Shown: positions 50,419 through 60,900 of the stretch, one piece after another
How positions within the stretch are numbered: the stretch's first letter is position 1
Layout: every line of letters begins with the position of its first letter
NCBI GenBank assembly: GCA_037349105.1
Contig: JAYJMM010000038.1
Location: 1,550,001 to 1,614,000 of the forward strand
DNA length: 64,000 nucleotides
Source of the DNA: Limnomonas spitsbergensis
Lineage: Eukaryota; Chlorophyta; Chlorophyceae; Chlamydomonadales
Direction: 5' to 3'
Translations under genes and position numbers: made by a program
Notes under the pieces: generated by a model
Databases searched by the model: none
Told to the model about the DNA's origin: nothing
The model's input: the letters and a program-made list of their open reading frames with translations, nothing else

Positions 50419-51753
50419 GTGAACCTCATCAGCAGCCGGCCTCTCCCCGCGCCGCCTCGGAGCGTGAAGCCGGCGATGCCGTCGGAGATCACGCAAGAGG
50501 CCGGTGTGGAGTGGGACGCTAGCCTGGCAGCCCGCGAGATGCAGCTACCCCCCCCCTTGATATCACGGGTCCCGGAGCCATCTGGTTCAGCCAAGGTGAG
50601 TGGGGTAAGGTGGAGCTTGACAGGGTTTTGCCTCCAACGTCTGAGGTGTTGCAGACTAGTTGAGGGTTAAGGGTTTGGGGTTAAGGATTTTTGCCTCCAT
50701 CGTCTTTGAGGTGTTGCAGCCTAGTTTAGGGTTGAGGGTTTAGGGCTTGGGGTTCAGGGTTTTTGCCTCCAATGTCTTTCAGGTGTTGCAGCCGCTGTCA
50801 TGCTCCTGAGTTTGGGCCAGGATCAGATCGTTTGTGTGTTGGCCTTCCGGGCAAATTATGTATGTTTTCCTGTCAGCTTCACCCTGTCTGCTGTTGCATG
50901 TTCTAATGTGTGTAAAGCATGGCTGTCAAAGATGGCTCTGATGGCTGTTGCCTGTTCTATTGTGTGATCAGGTCTCCTCTGCTCCTCATGGCGCAGCTGC
51001 CTCCCAGGCGACACCGCAGCCCTCGGTACACACTGCTGGTAAATCTGAAAGCAGCGACAGCATGTGGCAGCTGCAGCAGCAGCAACAGCAGCAACAGCAG
51101 CAGCAACAGCAGCAGCAACAGCAGCAGCAACAGGAGCAACAGGAGCAACAGCAACAGCAGCAGAAGCAGCAGCAACAGGAGCAGCAGAAGCATCAGCAGG
51201 AACAGGATGAAGAAAAACAGCAGCAGCAACAGCAGCAACGTCGGTTGCAACAGCACCAGCAGTTGGAACAACAGCAGAGGCGGCAGTATCTGCTTCAGCA
51301 AGAGCACCAGCTACTGCAACAACAGCAGGAACAGCAACTGGTGCAACAGCAGCAACAGCAGCAGAAGCTGCAACGACAGCAGCAAAAGCAGCAACAGCAG
51401 CAGCAAAAGCAACAGCAAAAGCCTCTGCAACGGCTGGTGCAACAAGAGCAACAGTTGCTGCAACAACAGCAGCAACAGCAGAAGATGAAGCACAGGCCAG
51501 CGCCTGCCCCCCCAGACGACCAAAATGAGGGTGTGCCACAGGACGAGGCCATCATCCAATTTTTGGAACAGCAGCAGCAACAGCGGCAACAGCAGCAGCA
51601 ACAGCAACGGCAGCAGAAGCACAGGCCAGCGCCTGCCCCCCCAGACGACCTGTCAGATTACATGCATCAGGACGGCGGCGTCATCCGCTCATTGGCAGGG
51701 CAAGTGGCCCCTTCCCAGGCAGCCCTGCAGCAGCAACAGCCGCAACCGCATCC

Positions 51754-51786
<33 letters not shown>

Positions 51787-51975
51787 ACCGCAGCAGCCTT
51801 ACTTGGAGAGGAGTGAAGCCGCATACTGAGGGTGAAGATGCGCGTGGGTCGGGGGGGGCGAGGGAGGGCCGGCAGGGAGGGCCGGCAGGTAGCTGAGTCA
51901 GTTTAGTGCGCACCAGGCCACGTTTCTGCAGCTGCCTGGAAGCCATTACGATGGCAATGGGGACCTATTGCAGGC
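49985..51975 (+). repeat. Segmental duplication, copy 2
   Basis: Direct tandem copy of 47340-49260, clearly diverged, with longer CAG/CAA tracts and small deletions. It includes splice-competent copies of exons 5 and 6 but no copy of the last IST1 exon. Confidence 0.8.
50419..51829 (+). CDS. Duplicated IST1 terminal exons (alternative 3' end or decaying copy)
   Basis: Two exons with intact splice sites and phase 0 at both ends: 50419-50595 ('VNLISSRPLPAPPRSVKPAM', 'QEAGVEWDASLAAREM') and 50972-51829 ('VSSAPHGAAASQATPQPS', then over 200 residues of polyQ, stop TGA). They parallel IST1 exons 5-6 but exon 5' lacks 'QN' after VN and most of the Pro/Ala segment, and key helix residues are changed (KLAMLTE to KPAMPSE). 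No upstream IST1 domain exists for a separate gene. It is therefore either an alternative terminal exon pair spliced from IST1 exon 4 (phase 0 fits) or a pseudogene fragment. The open frame over 350 codons argues against a long period of neutral decay, though CAG repeats rarely generate stops. Confidence 0.5.
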
Positions 51976-52945
51976 CTCCATATCACCAGCCATATACATC
52001 TCAACCTGAAACCTGGTGCACCTCATTCTACCATGGCATGGCATCTTCAGGTCTTCATTGCTGCTGTTGCTTCCTTACATTCAGTGATCAGATTTTGGCA
52101 TGACCTACAGTCTTACATTGGTAAAGAACCTGACTCTGCTGCATGCAGGATTGGGGTAGGATGCTGTGGTCACCCATGACCCCAAGATGGCGATGGAGGC
52201 GATCGAGAGCCGCCTGGCGCAGTGTGGTGGGCGGGGAGACGACCTGTGAGGGCCGCCAGCTACCCATGGAGCAATCGCGTCAATTGGCGATTGCATGATT
52301 TCTATCAGCCTGGGTCCATACCGTGTTGTGAGGCTCGTCCTTCAATACAAGGATTTGCCCGAGCAGACTGTTTTCCTGGGCGTTGGGGCCCCTCCCACCT
52401 GCAGGGTAAGCAGGGGCCCTCACTGACCTAATAAGGCGCTGCAAGCCCTTTCAGTGACAGTAGTAGTCTTGAACCCGCGGATCATTTATTTGGGGGATGC
52501 AAATAAGGTCAAATACCCTTTCCATGGCACTTGAAAGCTAGATGAGTGCTGATGCCAAGACATCCATCTGACAGCATCACAAGTATGGTCCCTCTCAGTC
52601 CATCTGCTGCACAAGACATCATTCAGGAAGCTCTTCATCACGTGTGCTACCGTGGTGTTTCTTAGGAAGCGTAAGAAGTTCATGCATGATTGCATATCTC
52701 ATATTTGCATGTATTGCTCACCCCGCTTACTTATACATTGATGTCTCTGTCTAAGGCCACTGGTTGCCTGGATCAGAGACGTACAATGGGTCCAGGATTG
52801 TACAGGTGTCGCCGGAATCAAACTTTTCCCTGTCCAGTTCCCCCCCCCCTGAGCTGGAGACGTGCTAACTTCTTGTCCGGTTTTCTGACCACTGTCAAAA
52901 TTATGACTAGGTTGTTCTCTCAATTTTTGTATCATGAATCTACGG
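51830..52945. other. Intergenic, no gene seen
   Basis: Unremarkable sequence after the duplicated IST1 segment. Short open frames have no domains. Confidence 0.5.
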
Positions 52946-53700
52946 TTAGCAGAGCAGCGTCTTTAAAGAGTTGCAGCAGAGGCGGAGCCCACTTTGGGGA
53001 CCCTAATAGTGCCGCACCACGCTTTAGAGAGTGCAAAGCAGAGCTCTAGGCATTACGCCGCAGCTCTGCTGCTCTGCTGCACCGTAGGTGGAGAGCTGAG
53101 GCGTGCCTCGGATGCCCAGAGGGCACCTGAGCAACCCCGATGATTCTCTAAAGCGTGTTGCGGTCAATTTTTTTCCGCTACAAAAAAAATCCGTAGGTCT
53201 TTTTAAAATGCCCCAAGAATACACGAGTAGGTGATGAAGCGGAGCCCCCCTTTGGGAGAACAAAGCATCCCGGGATGCTTTGTCACTCCACCAAGAATTA
53301 AATTAGGGTCCCAGGATGGTAAAGCTACACGCACCCCGCGCTTTTTAGAATCATCGGAATTGCTGTGGTGCCCTCAGGGCACCTTAGCAGTTCCGATGAT
53401 TCTAAAAAGCGCGTACCGTCCTGGGACCCTAATTGGGTGAATACCGCCCTGCCCTCACCTACTGTGAGGAGCTGGACGGTCTTCACCCCATTAGGGTCCC
53501 AGAAGGTAAGGGGCGTACCGCCTCTACCTTCTGTGACCCTAATTGACCTCTTGGAGCCCCCTTAGGGGCTCCGCTTCTTCTCTGCTGCAACTCTCTAAAG
53601 CGTGGAGGCGGGCCTCAGGGTACCTAGCAATCCCGATGATTCTCTAAAGCGTGTAACCGTCCTGGGACCCAAATTGAATTCTTGGTGGAGGAGACTGGAA
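52946..53700. repeat. Cluster of nested palindromes
   Basis: Contains a perfect 24-bp palindrome centred on CCCGGG (53260-53283), a hairpin with perfect 22-bp arms (53338-53359 and 53391-53412) around an inner GGTGCCCTCAGGGCACC, outer 15-bp arms (ATTAGGGTCCCAGGA / TCCTGGGACCCTAAT) and GGAGCCCCCTTAGGGGCTCC near 53552. The module GATGATTCTCTAAAGCGTG recurs at about 53139 and 53634 and inverted near 53010. It looks like an assemblage of foldback or MITE-like insertions, or an organelle-type palindrome region. Confidence 0.88.
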
Positions 53701-53889
53701 TGTGTTCACGCCGTTTCGCTTTCTCAAAGCCTGCCACCCAAGCTCTGCTATGTTGAAAACGTTGGGACGTGGTCTCTTTCCAGGTGCTAGGTTCTAGACC
53801 AGCCATGAGGGCTCGATCAAAGTACGATTAGAGATGTAATATCTAGCTTGGTCACCTTGGGCCATGCCGAGATCCAGCCCCTTTAGGGG

Positions 53890-54006
53890 CTGGCCCAGAA
53901 GGACATTGATGAAGTTTCAAAGGAGCTCCAAGGGGTGTTGCGCCAATGGCAGTTGTGTCCTAGGCAGATTGTTCTTGAATTTGATAATTACGCGTATGAC
54001 AAGTGA
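53890..54006 (+). pseudogene. Orphan coding-like fragment after a palindrome
   Basis: Reads 'AQKDIDEVSKELQGVLRQWQ' and 'LCPRQIVLEFDNYAYDK' before a TGA. The amphipathic, protein-like composition contrasts with surrounding sequence. A CCAGCCCC-TTTA-GGGGCTGG palindrome with an in-frame TAG sits immediately upstream, as if inserted into an older frame. Family unknown. Confidence 0.3.
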
Positions 54007-54184
54007 ATGCTTGATCTGGTCTGACGAAGGTCGCTTACTTATGATGTATTAGTTTCCTTTGCTATACATTTCCTTGCTTGCGAGCAAGCATTCTGTCTTA
54101 TATCCTGACATTATTATGGAGCACTTTCTTGAATGAGTAGTTGATGACTGGAGGATTGAACACTTGAGGACCTCTAAGACCAAA

Positions 54185-54450
54185 TGTCAAATACTGGTTA
54201 AATTATTCTACCCGCATATATCTCGTGGCCGTTGATATTGATCTAATTATTCTACGGGTAAAAATTTCATGGCCGTCAAATATTGTTTGAATTATTCTTC
54301 CCGTATAGATTTCATGACTGTCAAATATTGATTTAATTATTCTACCGGTATAGATCTCCTGGCCGAAAAATACTGATTTAATATATTCTACCGGTAAAGA
54401 TGTCATGGCTGTAATATATTGATTTAATTATTCTCCTGGCAATTGTTTCT
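54185..54450. repeat. ~48-bp tandem repeat with AATTATTCTACCGGTA units
   Basis: Five or six imperfect AT-rich units of the form ATTGATTTAATTATTCTACC, GGTATAGATCTCATGGCCGT. Two units carry TACCGGTA. Confidence 0.88.
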
Positions 54451-54599
54451 TTGCAAATTGTTTCCTCCAGCAAGCGATGAGCAAACCAGTTTATTGAAAT
54501 AGCCAGCGCATCATTAGTCAGCCCCACCCGCACAAGGGGGTACAGCAAGCCGCTCCCAATTGGTACCAAAAGGAGCGCAATCGGCCTATTCTGGGCAAC

Positions 54600-54960
54600 G
54601 CCTGTTGGACCAAATTATGCTTATTGGTGGGTAAAAATGGTAGCGACAGCAGAGGAATCGGTAGGCCAATCTAAGCAGCAAATGGTCAAATGATGAAAAC
54701 TGGTAGGTAAATATGGTAGCGACAGAAGTGCAATCGGTAGGCCAACCCGGGCAAAAATGGTAGCCAAGGAGTAGCTATTTCGGTAGGTTCTAGGCCTACC
54801 GAAATTGAAACCTACCAGAATGCAAATCGGTAGATGTCGCGTTTTCGGTCGATTAAACCTACCAAAAGCCTTACCAATTCACCTACCATAATCATTTTAG
54901 GGGCTTTGTCCAAATGATGCGTTTGCCTTGAAACTGGTAGGTTTTCTTCTTACCAAAAAG
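54600..54960. repeat. GGTAGG-rich short repeats
   Basis: Repeated AATCGGTAGGCCAA and TGGTAGCGACAG modules, then complementary CCTACCAAAA/CCTACCGAAA motifs, giving several short stem-loops. Confidence 0.7.
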
Positions 54961-56871
54961 GGGGTTTGAGTAGTAGTGATACAGATGCAAACCAAGGGTA
55001 TCAACTACTCTGGAACAAATGTTTTCCCTTCATATACAGGAGTTCTTTTGAAAAATATGAGGTGAAAAAGTGTGGAGGGCGCAGCGAAGCCTTGACCCCC
55101 CCCTGCCTGGGGTGGTAGGGGCCAGCGGCCCCTTGTGGGGTTATGGGGGTGAAGCGCCCAAGTTAAGGAAACATTGTGAAGCATGCCCAGCCGGAGAATT
55201 TCCAGTTTAAAAAGCAATAAAAGTTCAGCGGGCATCACACTTAGATATTTAATGCATGGGTAATGAGCACGAAAATCCCGGACGAATACTACCGGTGTTC
55301 GAATTCATGATAATGCAGACACCCGGGTGGCTGAAAGGAACGAAACGGGATTGCGGTTGGGATTTCAGGACGATTGTACTAGGCAGAGAGGTACTGGGGA
55401 TGCGGTCGCAAGTTTCGCAAACCGCTATGTTGAAGGTTTTGTACTTCCCAAAATCCACGTCACATAGGCGTTCTCTTTTCTTTTCAATGGCTCTTTATTT
55501 GAGCATGCAATGTTGATTTGATCCATTCGTTTTTTAACTGCGTATGACGTGCGTCCCCATCTTCTGGTAGTGCAATAAAGAAGAGACGCCATCAGTTGCA
55601 CCGTCGAACCATTTTGTCGTGGATTTGCCATTTTTAGCAGAGATTTCTCTGGTTTTTAGGGTTTGGGACTCGACAGCAGCGACCGTTCATGACACAGACC
55701 ACCGGAATGCTCTGGTAACCATCAAGTGTGAAAATGCCAAGCAGAGGAACAAAACTTCCACGATGGGACAAGGGAGTTTAGAACAGTGCACAGCCGCTGA
55801 AGGAAAGGAGTAAAAACCCTGCCTTAATCATTTGACAAAAACTGCGTTGATGCCAGTGGGTATGACGGGCATCATGCTAAATAAGCCTCTCAGAAAATGT
55901 TTTCCAACCAAGGTGGGGAGGAGATTACTGTATGTATATTCGATCTCACTAAAACAAGAAAACAAGTTACTTGTGGGCAGCCTTCACACATACCTGAAAG
56001 GTCATGCCAATACATACCTGTTACTTTCAAGCTCATAAAGATAGCCAATGTAATCATGGCCACAATGCATAGAGGGCAAACTTGGCCCCTCGTCCCTGTG
56101 GGGGGATGTCCTTGAGTGGTTGGAACCTTGGAATCATGTCTATCCCCACGAGGGACCTTTCCCTTATTGAGACACAAAAAACATAACCGGAAGTACTTCG
56201 AAATTTGAACAGTGTGTGAAACCAGTGGCATGATGACCATCATGATGAATGTTCAGGCCTTATACTGCCCTTGCTTGCATCAATTATAGCTTGTCGGCTG
56301 TCAGCTGTGGCCGCAACCCAGCCACACTTAGCAGTGCATGCAAGTTTAGGCCAAAGACAGCACTCAGTATCTAGGACACTCCTTTAACCCCCAACGTTCT
56401 TGAACCCACTTTAGCCGCGGGGTCAGGTTATTTACCCTCCTCCTCCCTCCCCTCCCCCCTCCCCTGATTAAACCACATGCAAATAAACCACAACAAAAAC
56501 GAGAAACGACGCCACTGAACGTTCTTAGTGCCTTACAGCTGCACCAGAAGCCTCACACTTGACTGGTGTGGAAGGCATCATGTTTCTCCCCAACAGCACC
56601 ACGGCAGGGGCAACCAACCTAACCCACAATGCGAGGCTGCTGAACCCAAATGCGCCTCACAGCCGTTTCTCAAGAAACCGAGGTGGCTGATGTGGTGGTG
56701 TCACGATACTTCACGCCGTCAGCGAAATCTCGCCATGACGACTCGGCTAGTACGGCGAAGTGTTTATTATTAGCCCGTGATCGTCGACGTCGGTAGCCGT
56801 GCCCGCGCGCGTTCCATCATTTCAGGCGCACAGCCACGCCAGCTTCGATCATTTGCCATTCCCACGGTGTG
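54961..56871. other. Intergenic, 3' flank of the kinase gene
   Basis: Includes a GC-rich stretch near 55070-55160 with GGGCGCAGCGAAGCC and GGGGGTGAAGCGCCC, resembling organelle-type hairpins. The part nearest 56871 should be the kinase 3' UTR. No exon is supported. Confidence 0.45.
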
Positions 56872-57845
56872 TCACAGCCATTCCTCTGGAAAGGATGACG
56901 CGGAGTTGGTGTCCGTCAATAAAGATCCATTTTTGTTTGCGGTGGATTCTCTCGGCGGCAACAGCTCCTCAAGCTCCGCGATGATTTGCGCAAACGTAGG
57001 TCGGTCCTCGATCTTAAGGCTCGTACACCGCACAATGAAGCTCCGGAGCGCTGACGGGCACGCACTGTTCACTGCCAGGCCGCGCTTGTTGCTGATATGT
57101 TGAATGACCTGATGGGGAAGAAATGCGGGCTCAGGGCGTACTATTTCACACCCGCCATTCAGCCAAGTTTCAATGCACCCCCATCCCAATGAGACTTTGC
57201 GGACGGATGCATGGCGCTTTTGGCGCTTAAGCGCGTGACCTATACCCGGCCACTGATGCAAGTGCGAGCAATTCATGAGTAGGAGGGCGTGGACGTCGTT
57301 GCGCAGCTTGAGACGAGAGTCTCGAGTGAAACGGCGTATAGTGCAGATCTTGGTGGTAGAGTTGCAACGGGTAATAAGAGACGTTGGCTTAATTCACACT
57401 CTCAGGACGTGGTACTACCACACTCCCTCCAGCCATGATGCAGCCATGCATCGTGACCCAAATTAATTCAGCCACTCTTCCTACCTCCAAAGCAGTGCAA
57501 TTGTCCCGTAATGAAATTGTGATTACGGTCCCTTCCTGGTAAAGTAGATGAATTTACGTTGAAATCACAGAGATTGAAACTCAGGCACAACACTGAGTGC
57601 CTACCTACCGTGTAAGGATGCTCTGGTACCGGTACCCCTCACCCACTCCATCCCTGACATGCAAACATGATCAACCCCATCGTTATTTACCTAACATCAT
57701 TCGTTACGTGTTTCAAACAGAGACACACCTAACTTTTCATGGAGGGCGCATAAGTTGCCCAATACCTCACCTGCCCCTGGGACATGCCACAGTACGGCGG
57801 TTGCCCCATGTACAGCTCCCACATGATGACGCCAAAGGAGTACAC
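56872..57845 (-). CDS. Protein kinase, C-terminal two exons (probably TKL / Raf-like)
   Basis: On the minus strand, exon 57845-57771 encodes 'VYSFGVIMWELYMGQPPYCG' (kinase subdomains IX-X; the D of DVYSFG would lie in the previous exon). Exon 57108-56872 encodes 'ACPSALRSFIVRCTSLKIED' then 'RPTFAQIIAELEEL' (subdomain XI with the invariant Arg), a short Ser/Asn tail and TGA. Both junctions are phase 0 with good sites (GTGAGG donor; TTTGCAG and CCCATCAG acceptors). The W-E-L spacing and 'RPTFAQI' style favour a tyrosine-kinase-like Ser/Thr kinase. The ATP site and catalytic loop lie beyond the satellite, outside the window, so activity and substrate cannot be judged. The upstream intron must exceed 6.1 kb. 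Confidence 0.88.
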
Positions 57846-57913
57846 CTGCAAACAAGTATGCAGGCGCCAGCGTTTATTAGAGTACACGCCAGATCACATT
57901 CGGGTCGCCGCAA

Positions 57914-60900
57914 GGCGGCTTGGGACCAAACCATTGGGCGGATTGGGATCAAACCATTGGGCGGATTGGGACCAAACCATTGGGCGGATTGGGACCAAAC
58001 CATTGGGCGGCTTGGGATCAAACCATTGGGCGGATTGGGATCAAACCATTGGGCGGATTGGGATCAAACCATTGGGCGGATTGGGATCAAACCATTGGGC
58101 GGATTGGGACCAAACCATTGGGCGGATTGGGATCAAACCATTGGGCGGATTGGGACCAAACCATTGGGCGGATTGCGACTAAACCATTGGGCGGATTGGG
58201 ATCAAACCATTGGGCGGATTGGGACCAAACCATTGGGCGGATTGGGATCAAACCATTGGGCGGATTGGGATCAAACCATTGGGCGGATTGGGATCAAACC
58301 ATTGGGCGGATTGGGATCAAACCATTGGGCGGATTGGGATCAAACCATTGGGCAGATTGGGATCAAACCATTGGGCGGATTGGGACCAAACCATTGGGCG
58401 GATTGGGATCAAACCATTGGGCGGATTGGGACTAAACCATTGGGCGGATTGGGATCAAACCATTGGGCGGATTGGGACCAAACCATTGGGCGGATTGGGA
58501 CCAAACCATTGGGCGGATTGGGACCAAACCATTGGGCGGCTTGGGATCAAACCATTGGGCGGATTGGGATCAAACCATTGGGCGGATTGGGACCAAACCA
58601 TTGGGCGGCTTGGGATCAAACCATTGGGCGGATTGGGACCAAACCATTGGGCGGATTGGGACCAAACCATTGGGCGGATTGGGATCAAACCATTGGGCGG
58701 ATTGGGATCAAACCATTGGGCGGATTGGGACTAAACCATTGGGCGGATTGGGACTAAACCATTGGGCGGATTGGGATCAAACCATTGGGCGGATTGGGAC
58801 CAAACCATTGGGCGGATTGGGATCAAACCATTGGGCGGATTGGGACCAAACCATTGGGCGGATTGGGATCAAACCATTGGGCGGATTGGGACCAAACCAT
58901 TGGGCGGATTGCGACTAAACCATTGGGCGGATTGGGATCAAACCATTGGGCGGATTGGGACCAAACCATTGGGCGGATTGGGATCAAACCATTGGGCGGA
59001 TTGGGATCAAACCATTGGGCGGATTGGGATCAAACCATTGGGCGGATTGGGATCAAACCATTGGGCGGATTGGGATCAAACCATTGGGCGGATTGGGATC
59101 AAACCATTGGGCAGATTGGGATCAAACCATTGGGCGGATTGGGACCAAACCATTGGGCGGATTGGGATCAAACCATTGGGCGGATTGGGACTAAACCATT
59201 GGGCGGATTGGGATCAAACCATTGGGCGGATTGGGACCAAACCATTGGGCGGATTGGGACCAAACCATTGGGCGGATTGGGATCAAACCATTGGGCGGAT
59301 TGGGATCAAACCATTGGGCGGATTGGGATCAAACCATTGGGCGGATTGGGATCAAACCATTGGGCGGATTGGGATCAAACCATTGGGCGGATTGGGACCA
59401 AACCATTGGGCGGATTGGGATCAAACCATTGGGCGGATTGGGACTAAACCATTGGGCGGATTGGGATCAAACCATTGGGCGGATTGGGACCAAACCATTG
59501 GGCGGATTGGGACCAAACCATTGGGCGGATTGGGACCAAACCATTGGGCGGCTTGGGATCAAACCATTGGGCGGATTGGGATCAAACCATTGGGCGGATT
59601 GGGACCAAACCATTGGGCGGCTTGGGATCAAACCATTGGGCGGATTGGGACCAAACCATTGGGCGGATTGGGACCAAACCATTGGGCGGATTGAGATCAA
59701 ACCATTGGGCGGATTGGGATCAAACCATTGGGCGGATTGGGACTAAACCATTGGGCGGATTGGGACTAAACCATTGGGCGGATTGGGATCAAACCATTGG
59801 GCGGATTGGGACCAAACCATTGGGCGGATTGGGATCAAACCATTGGGCGGATTGGGACCAAACCATTGGGCGGATTGGGATCAAACCATTGGGCGGATTG
59901 GGACCAAACCATTGGGCGGATTGGGATCAAACCATTGGGCGGATTGGGACCAAACCATTGGGCGGATTGGGACCAAACCATTGGGCGGATTGGGATCAAA
60001 CCATTGGGCGGATTGGGATCAAACCATTGGGCGGATTGGGATCAAACCATTGGGCGGATTGGGATCAAACCATTGGGCGGATTGGGATCAAACCATTGGG
60101 CGGATTGGGATCAAACCATTGGGCAGATTGGGATCAAACCATTGGGCGGATTGGGACCAAACCATTGGGCGGATTGGGATCAAACCATTGGGCGGATTGG
60201 GACTAAACCATTGGGCGGATTGGGATCAAACCATTGGGCGGATTGGGACCAAACCATTGGGCGGATTGGGACCAAACCATTGGGCGGATTGGGATCAAAC
60301 CATTGGGCGGATTGGGATCAAACCATTGGGCGGATTGGGACTAAACCATTGGGCGGATTGGGACTAAACCATTGGGCGGATTGGGACTAAACCATTGGGC
60401 GGATTGGGATCAAACCATTGGGCGGATTGGGACCAAACCATTGGGCGGATTGGGATCAAACCATTGGGCGGATTGGGATCAAACCATTGGGCGGATTGGG
60501 ATCAAACCATTGGGCGGATTGGGATCAAACCATTGGGCAGATTGGGATCAAACCATTGGGCGGATTGGGACCAAACCATTGGGCGGATTGGGATCAAACC
60601 ATTGGGCGGATTGGGACTAAACCATTGGGCGGATTGGGATCAAACCATTGGGCGGATTGGGACCAAACCATTGGGCGGATTGGGATCAAACCATTGGGCG
60701 GATTGGGACCAAACCATTGGGCGGATTGCGACTAAACCATTGGGCGGATTGGGATCAAACCATTGGGCGGATTGGGACCAAACCATTGGGCGGATTGGGA
60801 TCAAACCATTGGGCGGATTGGGATCAAACCATTGGGCGGATTGGGATCAAACCATTGGGCGGATTGGGATCAAACCATTGGGCGGATTGGGATCAAACCA

